62,000 bases of DNA from Symsagittifera roscoffensis (Eukaryota > Xenacoelomorpha > Acoela > Convolutidae): positions 70,513,573 to 70,575,572 of the forward strand of contig NC_087065.1 of the NCBI RefSeq assembly GCF_963678635.1, in the 5' to 3' direction. Below are positions 11,581 through 22,917 of this stretch, piece by piece (position 1 is the stretch's first letter; each line of letters starts with the position of its first letter). A model generated the notes under the pieces. The model was not told the origin of the DNA and did not search any database. It saw only the letters and a list, made by a program, of their open reading frames with translations. Position numbers and translations under genes: made by a program.

Positions 11581-12059
11581 ATTTGGAATTGTTTTATTCG
11601 GATTGAAACCAAGTCAATTTCAACCAATTACAATTAGTTTTTCGTCGGGCGGATAAGCGTCAATTAAATGCAATATCACGTTTCATCCTCAAAATGTCAA
11701 CTCCATTATCAAATTGAATTGGAATGATTGACAACTATCTTCCAACATTCTCGAATTTTAGAACTCTTCCACATCCGGTGCAATTTAATTGAGACTAATT
11801 TGATCACGTCTTCACTGGAACTTTTTGTTAATTGAACTCCCGTCAGTCTGAAAGTGGAGACTTTTTTACTAGATTAAAAACTGGGCCACAACTAGCTCAA
11901 AATGTCAAAATGAACTTCTTTGACTTGAGACACAAATCTTTTAGCAAAGTTTCTCTTTGCAGTCTTTTTGCAAAGTCAAAACTATATCGACAGCTGTTCT
12001 GCCTTTTTGCTTAACGCAATGGGTCTATTTTTTAAAACAAAAATGATTTTATTACAATT
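11581..12059. other. No feature recognised
   Basis: AT-rich DNA between the minisatellite and the next R1 copy. Open frames of 60 codons here have no recognisable domain. Confidence 0.4.
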
Positions 12060-12450
12060 ATAATTTTTGTACCAAATTTCGAAGAAAGTGACGGAATATT
12101 TGTGGTCGGGTGGTTTTTTCTCCAGACAAACTTCGACTTTTTAACTAGGCATTTTTGACGGGATTTTTTATATCACTCAAAACATATTGTTGTTCTAAGC
12201 TCAAAATTAAAAACATAATTTACTTGTGATCAACTTTGTGAAGTTATGGTGGTTGAAAGATTGCCAATTTGGCCGATTTTGGACAATTTTTGCGATATAT
12301 TTCATGCTATTAACGCGTAAGCTAAAATTGAATCCGTCTCAGGAATCGTTCCAACTTGAGTTGAGGCAAGCTATTTCTTGTAGACAAGGCTGCTCGTATT
12401 ATTCGTGACAAAACTGTGAATGTTTCGATTGCCCTCTAACTGGTTTAAGG
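12060..12450 (-). repeat. Dispersed repeat R1, inverted copy
   Basis: R1 modules appear in reverse order: gaaagtgacggaatatttg near 12087, ggttttttctccagacaaacttcgac near 12111, the tcacttgtgatcaa block near 12222, gattgccaatttggcc near 12259, attaacgcgtaagct near 12309, gaatccgtctcaggaatcgttccaa near 12330, and ggctgctcgta with gttcgattgccct near 12388-12435. Confidence 0.75.
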
Positions 12451-12489
12451 CTGATAAAATCAAACTTTAACCGTTAAAAATTGAGTCGT

Positions 12490-12745
12490 CTATAAAATTA
12501 ATCAGACCAATTAGCTTGCTTGTTTTGAAACGATTTAATAGTGCAGGTTAATTCGTCAGGCGTAATTATTTTGCGTTTAAGTTTCAGCATCAAAGTATAG
12601 CATCGAAGAAGCAATTTAGGCAGACTTTTTTTGGCTTGAAATGACAGGTAGAGTAACATAGTGGTGTGCGCGCACGGTAATGCACTCACGTAGATCCAGC
12701 AGTCGAGCACCCAGACGGGCAAAAATGGTCCGAATAAAACAAAGT
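12490..12745 (+). repeat. R1-associated module ('ttagcttgcctcaatt... gtggtgtgcgcg')
   Basis: This segment (accaattagcttgcttg, gatttaatagtgcagg, tttcagcatcaaagta, gtggtgtgcgcgcacgg, cacgtagatccagcag) recurs near 20720-20930 and 26490-26680, in both cases next to an R1 block. It is therefore probably a further part of the R1 unit. Confidence 0.6.
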
Positions 12746-12746
12746 A

Positions 12747-13677
12747 CGGGTCTTTTCGGTTATACCCTTTTTAAATGAAAAATTTCGGCAATTCAAATTT
12801 CAAATTGAAGCTCAAAGTGCTAAAGACAGTGAAACAAACAATTAAATACCACTCGCGTGCAATTAGCAGCTGCTCGAATAGGAAACCTAGTGATGAATTT
12901 CTCGTATACTTTTGTTTCCTAATCGAGAAGCTGTTAATTGCATGCGAGTGGTATTTAATTGTTTGTTTCACTAGATTTCAGCTCTAACAAAGTTCTTCTC
13001 AATTATGAGGAAGCAATTTTGTCAGCTGATGTTGAAAAAGGGCAGGTTGCAAAATGAACTTAATAGTTTTTTAAGAAAAAAGTGGAACCTTTTGTCTTTA
13101 CCTCCTGGAAAACGGGGAGGGTTCTCATGCTTGAAGGACCGAATGCTTGAAAAATTTCAACCAATCAAAATCGTCAGGCGTTTCTACTGGCTAAATGCTT
13201 TTCTCACAAAATCGAAGTCAATATTAACAGCAAATGTATTAAATCAGTGGAAAACAATAAAAAAAATTACGAATTGCGGGTTACAACCCAATACTATTCA
13301 GATAATTGTCAAAATTAATGAGGTCGAAATCATACGAAATTTTTAGTCTTGAAAACTCATCTGCTTATTATCCAATCGGACAATATTAACACTAATGGCC
13401 TGGATTTTTTTCCTTACTTTGAGATTTTCACGATTTATTTTGAGATTTTGAATACTCAATTCTGATTGGCGGAAAGTAAGCTAAAATTAATTTCAAGCAT
13501 TCGGTCCTTCAAGCATGAGGGACGCCACCTGGAAAACCACAAACAACAAAGCGTAAAAGTAATTTCAGTTTCAACTCGAAATTTGATTTGCCAAAATTAT
13601 TTCAGCGCTTTGAGATTCAACTCGAAATTTGAATTGCCAAAATTATTCATTTAGGGGTGTATAACCGACAAGACCCC
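12747..13677. mobile_element. Foldback / MITE-like element with long nested inverted repeats
   Basis: The outer ends are complementary: 'gggtcttttcggttatac' at 12748 against a block ending 'ataaccgacaagacccc' at 13677. Next inside, 12774-12826 pairs with 13601-13652 (aattcaaatttNNaNttgaa). Part of the right arm is also duplicated directly at about 13560-13607. Further in, 'catgcttgaaggaccgaatg' near 13127 is inverted near 13500-13520. No transposase frame is visible, so it would be non-autonomous. I could not settle the target duplication. Confidence 0.75.
12828..12972. repeat. 59-bp-arm hairpin inside the foldback element
   Basis: The arms 12828-12886 and 12914-12972 are complementary with only a few mismatches around a 27-base loop. 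As a result both strands carry nearly the same open frame with 'KQTIKYHS', which is an effect of the palindrome and not a gene. A transcript through it would form a long stem of double-stranded RNA. Confidence 0.9.
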
Positions 13678-14568
13678 AAACTACCCCAGTTAATTAGATT
13701 CCTCATTTTCTTTGGAAGTTGGAACAAGAATAGTTTGCTATATACAAACTATGTAACTTTGTACTTTACATAACGTGCTAGGGATTAGTTAGGAAAAATC
13801 TGAAAAAAAAATATAATTTTTTTTTCATTTTTTGAAAATTTTGGATGTACTTAACAATTACCTCTTTTCAAAAAAGCGGGGGAGGGTAGTCGGAAAGTAG
13901 ATTAAGTTAGTTGAAATTTCGATAATCATAATGCAGCAAAATTCGAAATATAAATAGAGCGCTCTAGTGCTAATTTACATTTTTTATTCATAGGGGTGGC
14001 AATTCTTTATATACCGTAAGGGGGGGGGGGGGGTATTGTTTGTTAGATCGACATTATTTTTTATTCTATTTTTATTAGTGAACACTACTCCATTGACCTT
14101 AGCAGACAGTCGGAACAATCAGAGCTTCACTCTGATACGAGCAGTCTTGTTTGTTTCTTGATGATAGTTCTCAGTGTTAGGCAATATAATTTTTATTCAA
14201 GAAAGCGCACAAGAAAATATTTTGTATCAAACAAATTTTGACTTAATAAACAAACTTCGAGATCAATTTTAAAATTTTGAAGCTAAAACTTAGCTCTATT
14301 TTTAAAAAGTTGTATCGTTTTTTGTTAAAATTACTTAGAATACGTTATAGAGTCAGAATACAGTCAGAATATTTAATGTTTTCCCTGATTTGAGCAGCTT
14401 TTTTTAAATATAAAAATCTTATGAAAAGTTTCAAGGTCAGTCAGTCAAAAATGTATCTCATAGATTAATTTCAAAGGGGGACCCTTTGGGCCTTGAGTGG
14501 ACCAAGTCCCCGAGGGGAGAGGGGTCACCCTATATTACCCCTCTGAACCTGTCATTGTTTGTTTTTAG
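13678..14568. other. No exon found; poly-G tract and R1 fragment
   Basis: A poly-G run lies at about 14021-14032. An R1 fragment is at about 14090-14160 (ccttagcagacagtcggaac, ctctgatacgagcagtcttg). The polypyrimidine tract and AG of the GPCR acceptor close the stretch. No exon for TM1-TM3 was recognised. Confidence 0.5.
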
Positions 14569-14760
14569 GACGATGTTCACGTATGTGAAGACTATAGCAG
14601 TTCTGGTCGGTTCCTTCACATTGGCCCTCTGTTTCGGCCTACTGGACTTTGCCCTCATTTTCCTCATAGAGTACTGCAGACCCCAGAAGGACACACACAT
14701 CCTCTGGATCAGTCTGAACAAAATCGAACTGGCTCACAACTCCGTTTGGTTCATCATAAG
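14569..14760 (+). CDS. GPCR exon: TM4, extracellular loop 2, start of TM5
   Basis: The exon follows acceptor 'tttgtttttag' and ends at donor 'aag|gtaaat'. It begins with the third base of an Arg codon and ends with two bases of another. The product has a hydrophobic TM4 (VKTIAVLVGSFTLALCFGLL, continuing to about residue 33), then a loop with one Cys (EYCRPQKD). That Cys is the likely partner of the conserved disulfide to TM3 in class A receptors. TM5 begins near NSVWFIIR. The usual TM4 Trp is absent. GC content is clearly higher than in the flanking introns. It was assigned to a GPCR because the phase and topology continue into the downstream TM5-TM7 exons. Confidence 0.75.
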
Positions 14761-16375
14761 GTAAATCGGCTCTCGGGACATCTTAATAACTACCCCCTTT
14801 CATCTTAGAATTAGCCTCTTAGAACTTAAGGGTGGAGGATCTTTTCCACTTATGCACCCCTCATAAAACTAGAAAACAAAGTAGACAAGAAATTGTTCTC
14901 ACATTTTAAAATAACGTTTAAGATTTTATATATAAAAATAACATATAACATTATTTATATATGAGATAACATTTAACAATTATTCAGTTGCTCCCATAGA
15001 TATAATTTAGGAACTATTTCTAGCAGCAAAAAACTCCTTGAAAAGCATTTAGAAAAAATCATTTCATTAAAAATTAAAGGAGGGAAAAGGGAGAGGAACT
15101 GAAAACACAGGGGTAGAAAAAAAGTCAACTAAAAGGCAAAAATCCTTGTGAAATTATGTCACAAAATCAAATGGCAGAATAAGTTTAGGAAGCATGATTG
15201 GAAGTTTTGACCTAATTTTATCATTCAAGTGGTTTTGAATGTCAGATGCGTTTAAAAAGTATAAAAAAAGTTTGTCGTTGACAGTTTAAGATATTCTGAT
15301 AGATGCGTAGTTCCGTAACGCTTCCGTTATACTATAAATCTGTCAAACGCTATAAAATACTGCGCTGATTCCGTTTAATGCTGAATTCAGTCACGGGGCA
15401 TAGAAAAAGCAACTTTTGGTTTTCAAGCGATAAAATGAAAAAAAAATTACAATTTTTTGCCGTTTTCTCTACAACTACTTAAGATTCTCGCTTGAAATTT
15501 GAACATTTTTCAACGAATGTTTTCAAGTCAGAAATTTTAAAATGATTCTTCTGTTTTTCGGAGATTTTTTGGTAAAGAAACACCTCTCTAACTAAATAGA
15601 CAAACTTCTTGAAAACAGGTTTTAACGGTTTTTATCCGGCTTTCTTCTACTTGATTGTCTGCTCTAAAATTCAAAACTTTGACATAAAGAATTTGTATGC
15701 ACGGGGTGTATTTTTATTCACACCAACTCTCAAAAACACTTCTCCATAGACGTTCGGGTTCCTAGAAGGGGGCAATCACCACTACACTATCCTGACTTAC
15801 AAACAATTATGAAATGCTCACTAACAAGACTATAAGAGCACAGTGATATAATCATGCTGAAGCAGTAACGCATTACTGCTTGTTTACGTTTGCGAATTAT
15901 CCTGCACCTCATAATTGTTCCATATTCAATGAGGCAAGTTAAATTTTCTTTTTAATTCCCTACACGACTCTTAATATTATCAGTCTATCATTCATACTTT
16001 GTACATATTTCATAAAACAAAAACTATTCGAGACCAGTTTATGGACAGTCGGAACGCCTCTCAGACGCTTTCTAATTAGATAGACAAACTACAACTTGAA
16101 AACAGGTTTTAAAGGTTTTTATCCGGCTATATTCTACTTTTGCCCTGAAACGCGCAGTTTTGTTTGTTATTGTGTAAATTTATTCAAAATACTGAAAAAC
16201 TGTGTTTTTATAACGATTTTTTTTATAATACGATCGAATCACCTATCTTCGGATAAGTTTAAATGGAATGTTTTTAGTGCTAGACAGACCGTGGGCAGCT
16301 ATAATGTTTTCAAGCGCAAAAAAAGTTCCAAGCACGAATGCGATTGGTTACTTATATATATCTATGTATTTAAAT
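14761..16375. other. Intron, first part: no gene; one direct duplication
   Basis: Intron DNA. A block at about 15588-15655 (aatagacaaact, gaaaacaggttttaa, ggtttttatccggct) is repeated at about 16071-16141. The spacing is about 485 bp, so an older tandem or dispersed duplication is likely. Confidence 0.55.
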
Positions 16376-17260
16376 TCAGTCAATTTTCGACTGTTTAACT
16401 AAGCATTTTTTACAGAATTTTTTTTGGCACCTGAAGGATATTGTTGTCTTGAGTTTAAATTAAACAAATATCTTCCCTGTGACCAACTTTTGTTAAAATT
16501 TAGGGGTTTAAAAATTGCTATTTAACACGCGCTATGTTGCGTTCTTATAACACGCGTGAGCGGCGTATTTATGCATTCCAAACTAACTTCAGGCGAGTCA
16601 TTTGGTCATATCAATAGAATACAAGGCGCTAATAACATCTCTTTATATTTTACTTTAGCGTGTGGAGTGATACATAAGTGGACAAAATTCAGTGCAAAAT
16701 TAGGTTATTGTTCCGACTTTCGGAACGAAAGTAACGGAATATTTCTGCTCGGGGTGGGTGTTTTTTTTCTTCAGACAAACTTCGACCTTTTAACTTGCCA
16801 TTTTTGACAAAAATTTTTTATAACATTCAAAAGGTATTGTTGTCCTGAGTTTAAATTTGAAAAATTATTTCACCTGTGATCAATTTTTGTAAAGTTTTGA
16901 GGCTTTAAGTATTGCCATTTTGGCCAATTTGGGACAACTAACGCGCGATATATTTCGCGCTATTAGCGCGTAAGCGGAGATTTAATCCGTCTTGGAAATT
17001 GTTGGAAATGGTTGAAAGAAGCTTTTTGCCACATTTGATTTGTTAACAGGAGCGAAGTTTATCACTTTGTGTTTTATATGGCGTTTGGGGGGATGATTTT
17101 CACAATAATTCTCAAATTTGAAAAAAAAAATTTTCCATTTTATTTTATGACATTTAATTTTTTCATGTTGTTGCTAATCCATAGACCTTAAAAGGCAGTC
17201 GGAACTTTCAAGGCTTCGCCCTGGTACGAGCAGTCATGCTACTCTCTAAAATTGCCTGTT
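16376..17260 (-). repeat. Dispersed repeat R1, two inverted copies in a row
   Basis: A partial copy (16376-16510: cgactgtttaactaagcat, ttgttgtcttgagtttaaatt, tgtgaccaacttttg) is followed by a fuller one (16700-17040). The fuller copy has ttccgactttcggaacgaaag, tctgctcggggtgg, cagacaaacttcgacc, acctgtgatcaatttttg, ttgccattttggcc, cgcgctattagcgcgtaagcgg and tttaatccgtcttgg. A further module (agaccttaaaaggcagtcgg, ccctggtacgagcagtc) lies at 17185-17250. The full copy is a good reference for the consensus. Confidence 0.75.
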
Positions 17261-19449
17261 TTTAAAGATCTTTTTGGACAAAATTTAATTAGAATTTTAA
17301 CAAATTTTTTACAAGCGAACGGTGATCTTTTACGAGAGGTCTCTTTTTTCTTGTGACAATTTCAGCTATCTCTTATTTAGTTGACTGGTTTTTGTGCAAT
17401 GTGAAAAAGCTTGATAGATGTGAAAGTATTAGACTTTTGGTCACTATTTTAAAATAAAAACATTAAAACATTGGAGTTGAAAAATGAAAATTGTAAGGTT
17501 CTCCAAATTTTCGTACGCTTAAAGAGGGTTGAAAATTTGACCAGCTGGCTGAACTAATTTGTGAGGGCATTACATCCTTTTACTGTGCTTCTTAACGAAT
17601 TGAGCGCGTTTGACTTAGTCGAAATTTTAATGCGCTCAATTAAGAATTTCAAGTTGTTGAAATCAGGCAAGCGAATCGGTTTTACAACAATTTTAATTCA
17701 GTAAGGTTATTTTTTCAACTGTATCTACTATAGCCGCAAATTTATCTTAAGCATAAAAAAGTTCTTCATATCTAGAAATTTTTAGGGAGTAGTTATTTGA
17801 AGACAAAAATTGAAAACTAGTAAACAAAATTTAATATGGTTTTATTGTGAAATTTTGTCAAGACCATTTGCGCAGAAGTGTCTTTTATATTCAGATGATT
17901 TGAGAGCTTCTTGGTTAAACGAGTTATTAGGTTACAATAAAAGAAACGAAAAAAATCATTCCCTTGAAATCACGCTGAATTCTTGGAATTCCCTGAAATT
18001 ACCTTAATTGGCGGCATTTTAAAAGCAACGAGAGATTAATTAGAACCTGGTTGAAACCTGAATAACTCGTTTCACGCTTTACTTGATCATCAATTTGAAG
18101 AGAAAATGACCTTTGTTCATCAAACACCTTTTTTCTTATCATTTGCAAAACAATTTCATTAGGACAGGTTTCAGTCATTTACGCATCAATGCAGCATACC
18201 CCCCCCCCCCCCCACAGATAGCTCAAGTTAAGATCTTCCACCTCCACCTCAGCCTTTAATACCTATTAAAATTGCTAATCGCTGCCTGTAAAATGTGCTC
18301 GATTCTGATTGGCCGAAAAATCCAACTTAGATCCAAGTTGACATCTCACCCTCCCCTCCCCCCCCCCCCCCCAAAAAAAAAAACTACGTGGTGACGGACT
18401 CTAAAATTTTTTCTAAGGCGCCAATATATAGTAATTTTAAAATGGGAGTGCGCGCTGAATAAAAGTGATGTTTTGGTCAAAATGTTCCAAAAAAAAATGC
18501 CTTTTTTGGACTGATCTTTTAGAAAAATGCCTGCGGTACAGAAAATTTGGCCAAAAAAATAACTTTTTCAGTGGTTTGGGAGAGCTCGAAAATCAATATG
18601 GTCGGTCGACCTTAAACAAAAAAAAGGTCGACAAAATTTTGGTCCTAAAATAGACTTGCTTTCAAGAACTCTGAATGACCCTGACCCGGCTGCTTTTAAA
18701 TTGGACTCCAATTTTTTTTGGTTAAAAAATTGAATTACAATCAATCAAGTTTAAACGATATTTTATCATACAAGATCTTATAAGATAAACGTAGGCTGAT
18801 TGTTTTTACTCTCATTTCAATTTGGAATGATTTTGAGAGAAAGTTAATTCGAACGATGAAAACACTTAAATAAGTGGATATATCTAGCGCCTCTTAACCA
18901 GTCAAAAACTATTTTCAACACACCTAGCTTTACAAAATTACTTGCAAAAATGTTAAAATCCTTAATGCGATCAAAAAATCGGGCGAAAGCTATCAATCAA
19001 GTAACTCAGACACAGCTCCGGTAGTCTTTTTTTAGTTTTTGCCTATAAAAGTTTTTTTTCAATAATTTGCGTCACAACTAAAACTCAAGTCTCATTTTCT
19101 GAGAGTTAAATTGTTCGTCGTGGTTGGTGTCTACATTACGTAGGTTATTTTCCCTTTCGAGTGCTAATCTGGACACTTTTCTGTCATATCAGCGCTCTTG
19201 AGATGGTAAGATGCAGACCAATTTACATTTTTGTTCGTCGTTTCAACTGCGTCAATTATATAAAACTGACAAAAAATCAAGAACTTTTTCCGAATTTAGC
19301 ACATTATGCAGCCTAGATTATTAGCATTCAAGTGGGTAGCAAATTCATATGTCGTGATATAGAGGGAAAAAAACCTTTCAGAGGCACTACTCAAAATTCA
19401 GTAATTTTTTCATTATTTTAGTAATTTAGTGATAAAAATGTTTATTTCT
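17261..19449. other. Intron: no gene; poly-C tracts and small palindromic fragment
   Basis: Two poly-C runs stand at about 18198-18212 and 18357-18372, the second followed by poly-A. At about 18430-18480 there is a fragment like the 6.5-kb inverted repeat (gtgcgcgctgaataaaa, gttttggtcaaaa). Near 18602 'ggtcgaccttaaac' and 'ggtcgacaaaa' form another short inverted pair. No exon was recognised. Confidence 0.5.
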
Positions 19450-19965
19450 AAAGCTCAAAGTCTGATCGTATCAGGGTGAAGCCTTGATTGTTCTGACTAC
19501 TCTTCAATGTCTTTTTAAAAATTTTTAAAAAATCATTTAAAAATTTTTGTGTATTTGTTTGGGTTTCTATTTCGAACACTTCCCCATAGACGCTATGCAA
19601 AGCAGTGATCTTAGTGTTTAGTAACATAAAAAGTGCACCAAAAAACTTGTCTCAATTCAATTTGGAACGATTTCTGCGCGGATTAAACACCGGCTTACGC
19701 ATTTATAGCCCGAAAAATCTAGCCGGTATAACCCAAAAAATGATCACAGGTAAAACGTATCTTTAAATTCGAGCTGAGCACGTCAGTATTTTTTTCAGAT
19801 GGTTAAAACAGTTTTGTTTAAAATAATTAGTTAAAAAATTGAAAATGGCCTGGAAAAAAAAACAACCCGAGCACAAATAGTTCATCATTTTCTTCAAAAA
19901 GTCATCACAATGAGGCGGTTGATCGACCAGCATGAAATTCGACTTAAATGCTGTATCAGCCGGCA
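19450..19965 (+). repeat. Dispersed repeat R1 copy
   Basis: Forward R1 modules: ctgatcgtatcagggtgaagcc and gttctgactactc near 19460-19503, tccccatagacgctatgcaaag near 19583, caattcaatttggaacgatttctgcgcgg near 19653, cttacgcatttatagcccg near 19693, aatgatcacagg near 19739 and aaaaaacaacccgagcac near 19857. Confidence 0.75.
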
Positions 19966-20429
19966 TATACATCGAAATTCTAATTTCAATTCTTATCAAA
20001 ATCTAAAACATTAAAAAATAAAATAATTTATCAGATTTCAGTGAAATTTTAATTGTTTCATTAGATCGGAAAACCTTGATTTTAAAATATTTTTAAATGC
20101 ATTTTGATCCATTAATTCTAAGTCATTTATCATTTTTAAAACTGAAGTTCTAAAAAACCAAAAAGTAAAACAAAGGGGATAGAGCAATTGATCCTTGAAC
20201 ATTTTTTTCCTGAAAAGAAACTATTATTAAAGCCCTATTTTCTGTAAACTGTATAAAAATTTGCGTGATTAGTGTGCGTCAAAAAAGAGCGCGAGCCAAT
20301 TTCTCATAGAGGCGTGTTTTAAAACAAACTGCCAGTGGCGCAGAAAAAAATGACAGTAATGGTCACTCTATTTTGCGGTTTACCGTAGACATAAAACTCG
20401 AAATAGCTATCAAAAAACTCAAGCCCTTT
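19966..20429. other. Intron: nothing recognised
   Basis: AT-rich intron sequence without exon-like composition or a recognised repeat boundary. Confidence 0.4.
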
Positions 20430-21030
20430 GTTGGTAAAAATTGCGATTGGTTGTTTCAGTTTCATTTTGAAGGGAATAATTATTTTAGTTCAGCGAATTT
20501 ATGCAAGCTCATACATTTTTTATGCTAGTTGCCGGGTTCGCAACTATTCGGATCAACCTTTCATACAAATAACAATACTGAACGCATTAGGGCAAAACCC
20601 TGAATCCTCCGATTGCCGTTCAACTGGCCTCAAAAAAGCTTTTAAATGAAATATTGACAAACTATTAACTATGAGCTGATTCTTTCAAGTTTTAAGTTCT
20701 AAGCTTTGAGTCGTTTGTGGAATTAATAAAACCACTTAGCTTGCCTCAATTCAATTTGGAAGGACTTGTAGAGTGGGATATTTGGTCAAGGGTGAAAATT
20801 GCGTGTTATTTTTTCAGCATCAAAGTACAAAAAGAGTAGTTTAGCTAGCTTCGTGTCAGGTTCATTTAGGGGTGTGCGAACTTGGCCCACGAAGATCCAT
20901 GCATGGATCCCCAGAGACTAACTTCTTTTTAAATTTGGTCTGATAAAAAAATCCAACCCTGGGTTATATATTCATCACTTTCTTCAAGAGTTGGAACAAT
21001 TATCAGAATGAACGTTTTTTTCCCGAAAGG
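20430..21030 (+). repeat. Dispersed repeat R1, composite copy
   Basis: Contains the agggcaaaaccctgaatcctccgattgcc block near 20590, the ttagcttgcctcaattcaatttgga block near 20738, tttttcagcatcaaagtac near 20811, ggggtgtgcgaacttggccc near 20869, and a shortened ccaaccctgggttatatattcatcactttc block near 20953. Confidence 0.6.
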
Positions 21031-22158
21031 CTATATTGTTCCAAAAATTCAAAAAAATGGATTAAAAAATTGACTTTTGTAAGCTTTATTTTCTTCCAGT
21101 TTTGAAAAATACCAATTTAAAGTTATTTTTGCGTGATATAGTTCTCACTATCATCCGGCTCAGAAGCTTTTTCAAATTGAGGATAGGAAACTGATTTGGT
21201 CTTATTAATGCGTAACTAGACGCTAAATTCATTTAATATACTTAACTTAACGCCTTGGGAAAAATTAGAAAAGACTGCTCGAATCAAGGCAAAAAACGAA
21301 AACGTAACAAAAATGAGAATTTCCAAAACTCATCCTTCAATACGTAATATAATGTATGTGGTAAAATTCACTCCTGGTAACCTATCAATTATTATCAATA
21401 GCTTTCTTCAACGAACTTGGAACAATATCTAAGGCGGACTCAATATCCGCTCACGCAATTTCAATATAGGTTTTTGCAGGTTGAGATTGTTTTGACTTTT
21501 TTTGGTTGAAAAATACTTGCCATACAATTTTCATATATAAAAATTGTATGATAAGCATTTTTCTAGAGAAAAGAATAAGCTTTTAGTACTCACTTAAAAA
21601 ACTTAAAAAAGCTTATTTAAAATGAGTTCAAAATGTGGTTTTGATGATTGAGAATAAATTTACTGTCAAAATAAATTTTTCAATTTTGTCAAAAAATGCA
21701 TATCGTGTAATTTTCACGTAAAAAAAAATAGTGAACAGCAGTTGAAAAAAATCAGATATTATTAAAACTCCTTTTCAGCTAACTTCGTGTGTCCTCGTGA
21801 CCTTTTTACTAGAGTAAATGCTGCTTGTCAGAAAACTTCTAGTAGAATTTGTCGGAAAAACTCCTAACATACAATTCTTGTACTGTCGAAGGCATTGACT
21901 GAAACTTCTTCTTTATTATGAAAAACATTTTTGAATGTTTCATTGCTTCTCTTGATAGATTTTTGCTTAGATCCTAATATTGGATTGTTTATGATAAGTA
22001 AATTAACTTAAGATTCAAAAAGTCTCTCGAAGGTTCGATATGATTTCAAAACTGTTGTCGAAGAAATGAGATCAATTATCATGGCTGAATTGCTTCTCGA
22101 CAACAATTTGGTATTGCTATCATGGCTGCAATTTATGATTTGTGTTTTTTTTTGTCAG
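21031..22158. other. Intron, last part: polypyrimidine tract and acceptor
   Basis: AT-rich intron sequence. It ends in a T-rich tract and 'tttgtcag' just before the TM5 exon. No other feature was recognised. Confidence 0.5.
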
Positions 22159-22304
22159 GTGTTCGATGTTGGCGATTGACAGTGTGCTGATGGTGGTTGT
22201 CTACTTTCTGATCCTGACCAGAATCAGACAGCTCAAAATGACTCTAAGACGGCACTCGATGCCTTCTTCCTGCGGGGACATAGAGCGCAGCTTCGTCATT
22301 CAAG
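22159..22304 (+). CDS. GPCR exon: TM5 and start of intracellular loop 3
   Basis: The acceptor is 'tttgtcag' and the donor 'caag|gtcaat', which is weaker than the others. The previous exon ends with two bases of an Arg codon that this exon completes. The product continues TM5 (CSMLAIDSVLMVVVYFLILT) and enters a basic loop (RIRQLKMTLRRHS), as expected for a G-protein contact at the cytosolic end of TM5. The conserved TM5 Pro of class A receptors is not evident. The exon ends with one base of a Gly codon that the next exon completes. Confidence 0.85.
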
Positions 22305-22917
22305 GTCAATTACGTCATGTTATGTAATTGCATCACATCACATCACACACACACACACATCATGTTATGTAATTGCATCACATCAAATTTAGATCATGTT
22401 ATGTAACTATTAAGTAAGTTTTTTTAAACTTACTGAGTTTAAGACGCCTGAAAACAGGCTAGATTTAATCTTACGGCGCTCTCTAAAGTAATTTTTTTTT
22501 GTAAAAGAATTCTTAATTTTTTTTTTCATGTACTGACTTCTCTTGAAAGCAATTTGTTCTTATTAATACTCAATTTAGCTTCAAACTTTTGCTTTTTCTT
22601 TTTTCAACTTTATCTGAATTATTTATAATTCAATGCAAAAAATATTATTGTCCATTTGTTATTTTTGTATTGGTTGTTTTTGTGTAAGCAATCCAAACGT
22701 CAAAAAACAATTTGATACCAACTTTTGAATACGGAGTTAAGTGAAGGGTTTTTCAGAAATTTTTAACCTACGTTTTTGCAATTGAACTTCCTTGTCAAAA
22801 CACAATCGTTGCATTTTTTGTCAGATTGGAAAATCAATAAAATGTAATGGATAAATAATGACAAGCAAATTTATTTCAAACAAGAGCCGACGAAATGACG
22901 GTTGGAAATATTTTCAG
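22305..22917. other. Intron with (CA)n and a 25-bp direct duplication
   Basis: Just past the donor, a block with 'catgttatgtaattgcatc' (near 22316) is repeated near 22362, and a (CA)n tract lies between. The rest is AT-rich. The intron ends in 'attttcag'. Confidence 0.7.

Noticed and set aside
12771-12987. Two open frames on opposite strands with nearly the same protein sequence
   Set aside because: Caused by the 59-bp-arm palindrome; no coding signal.
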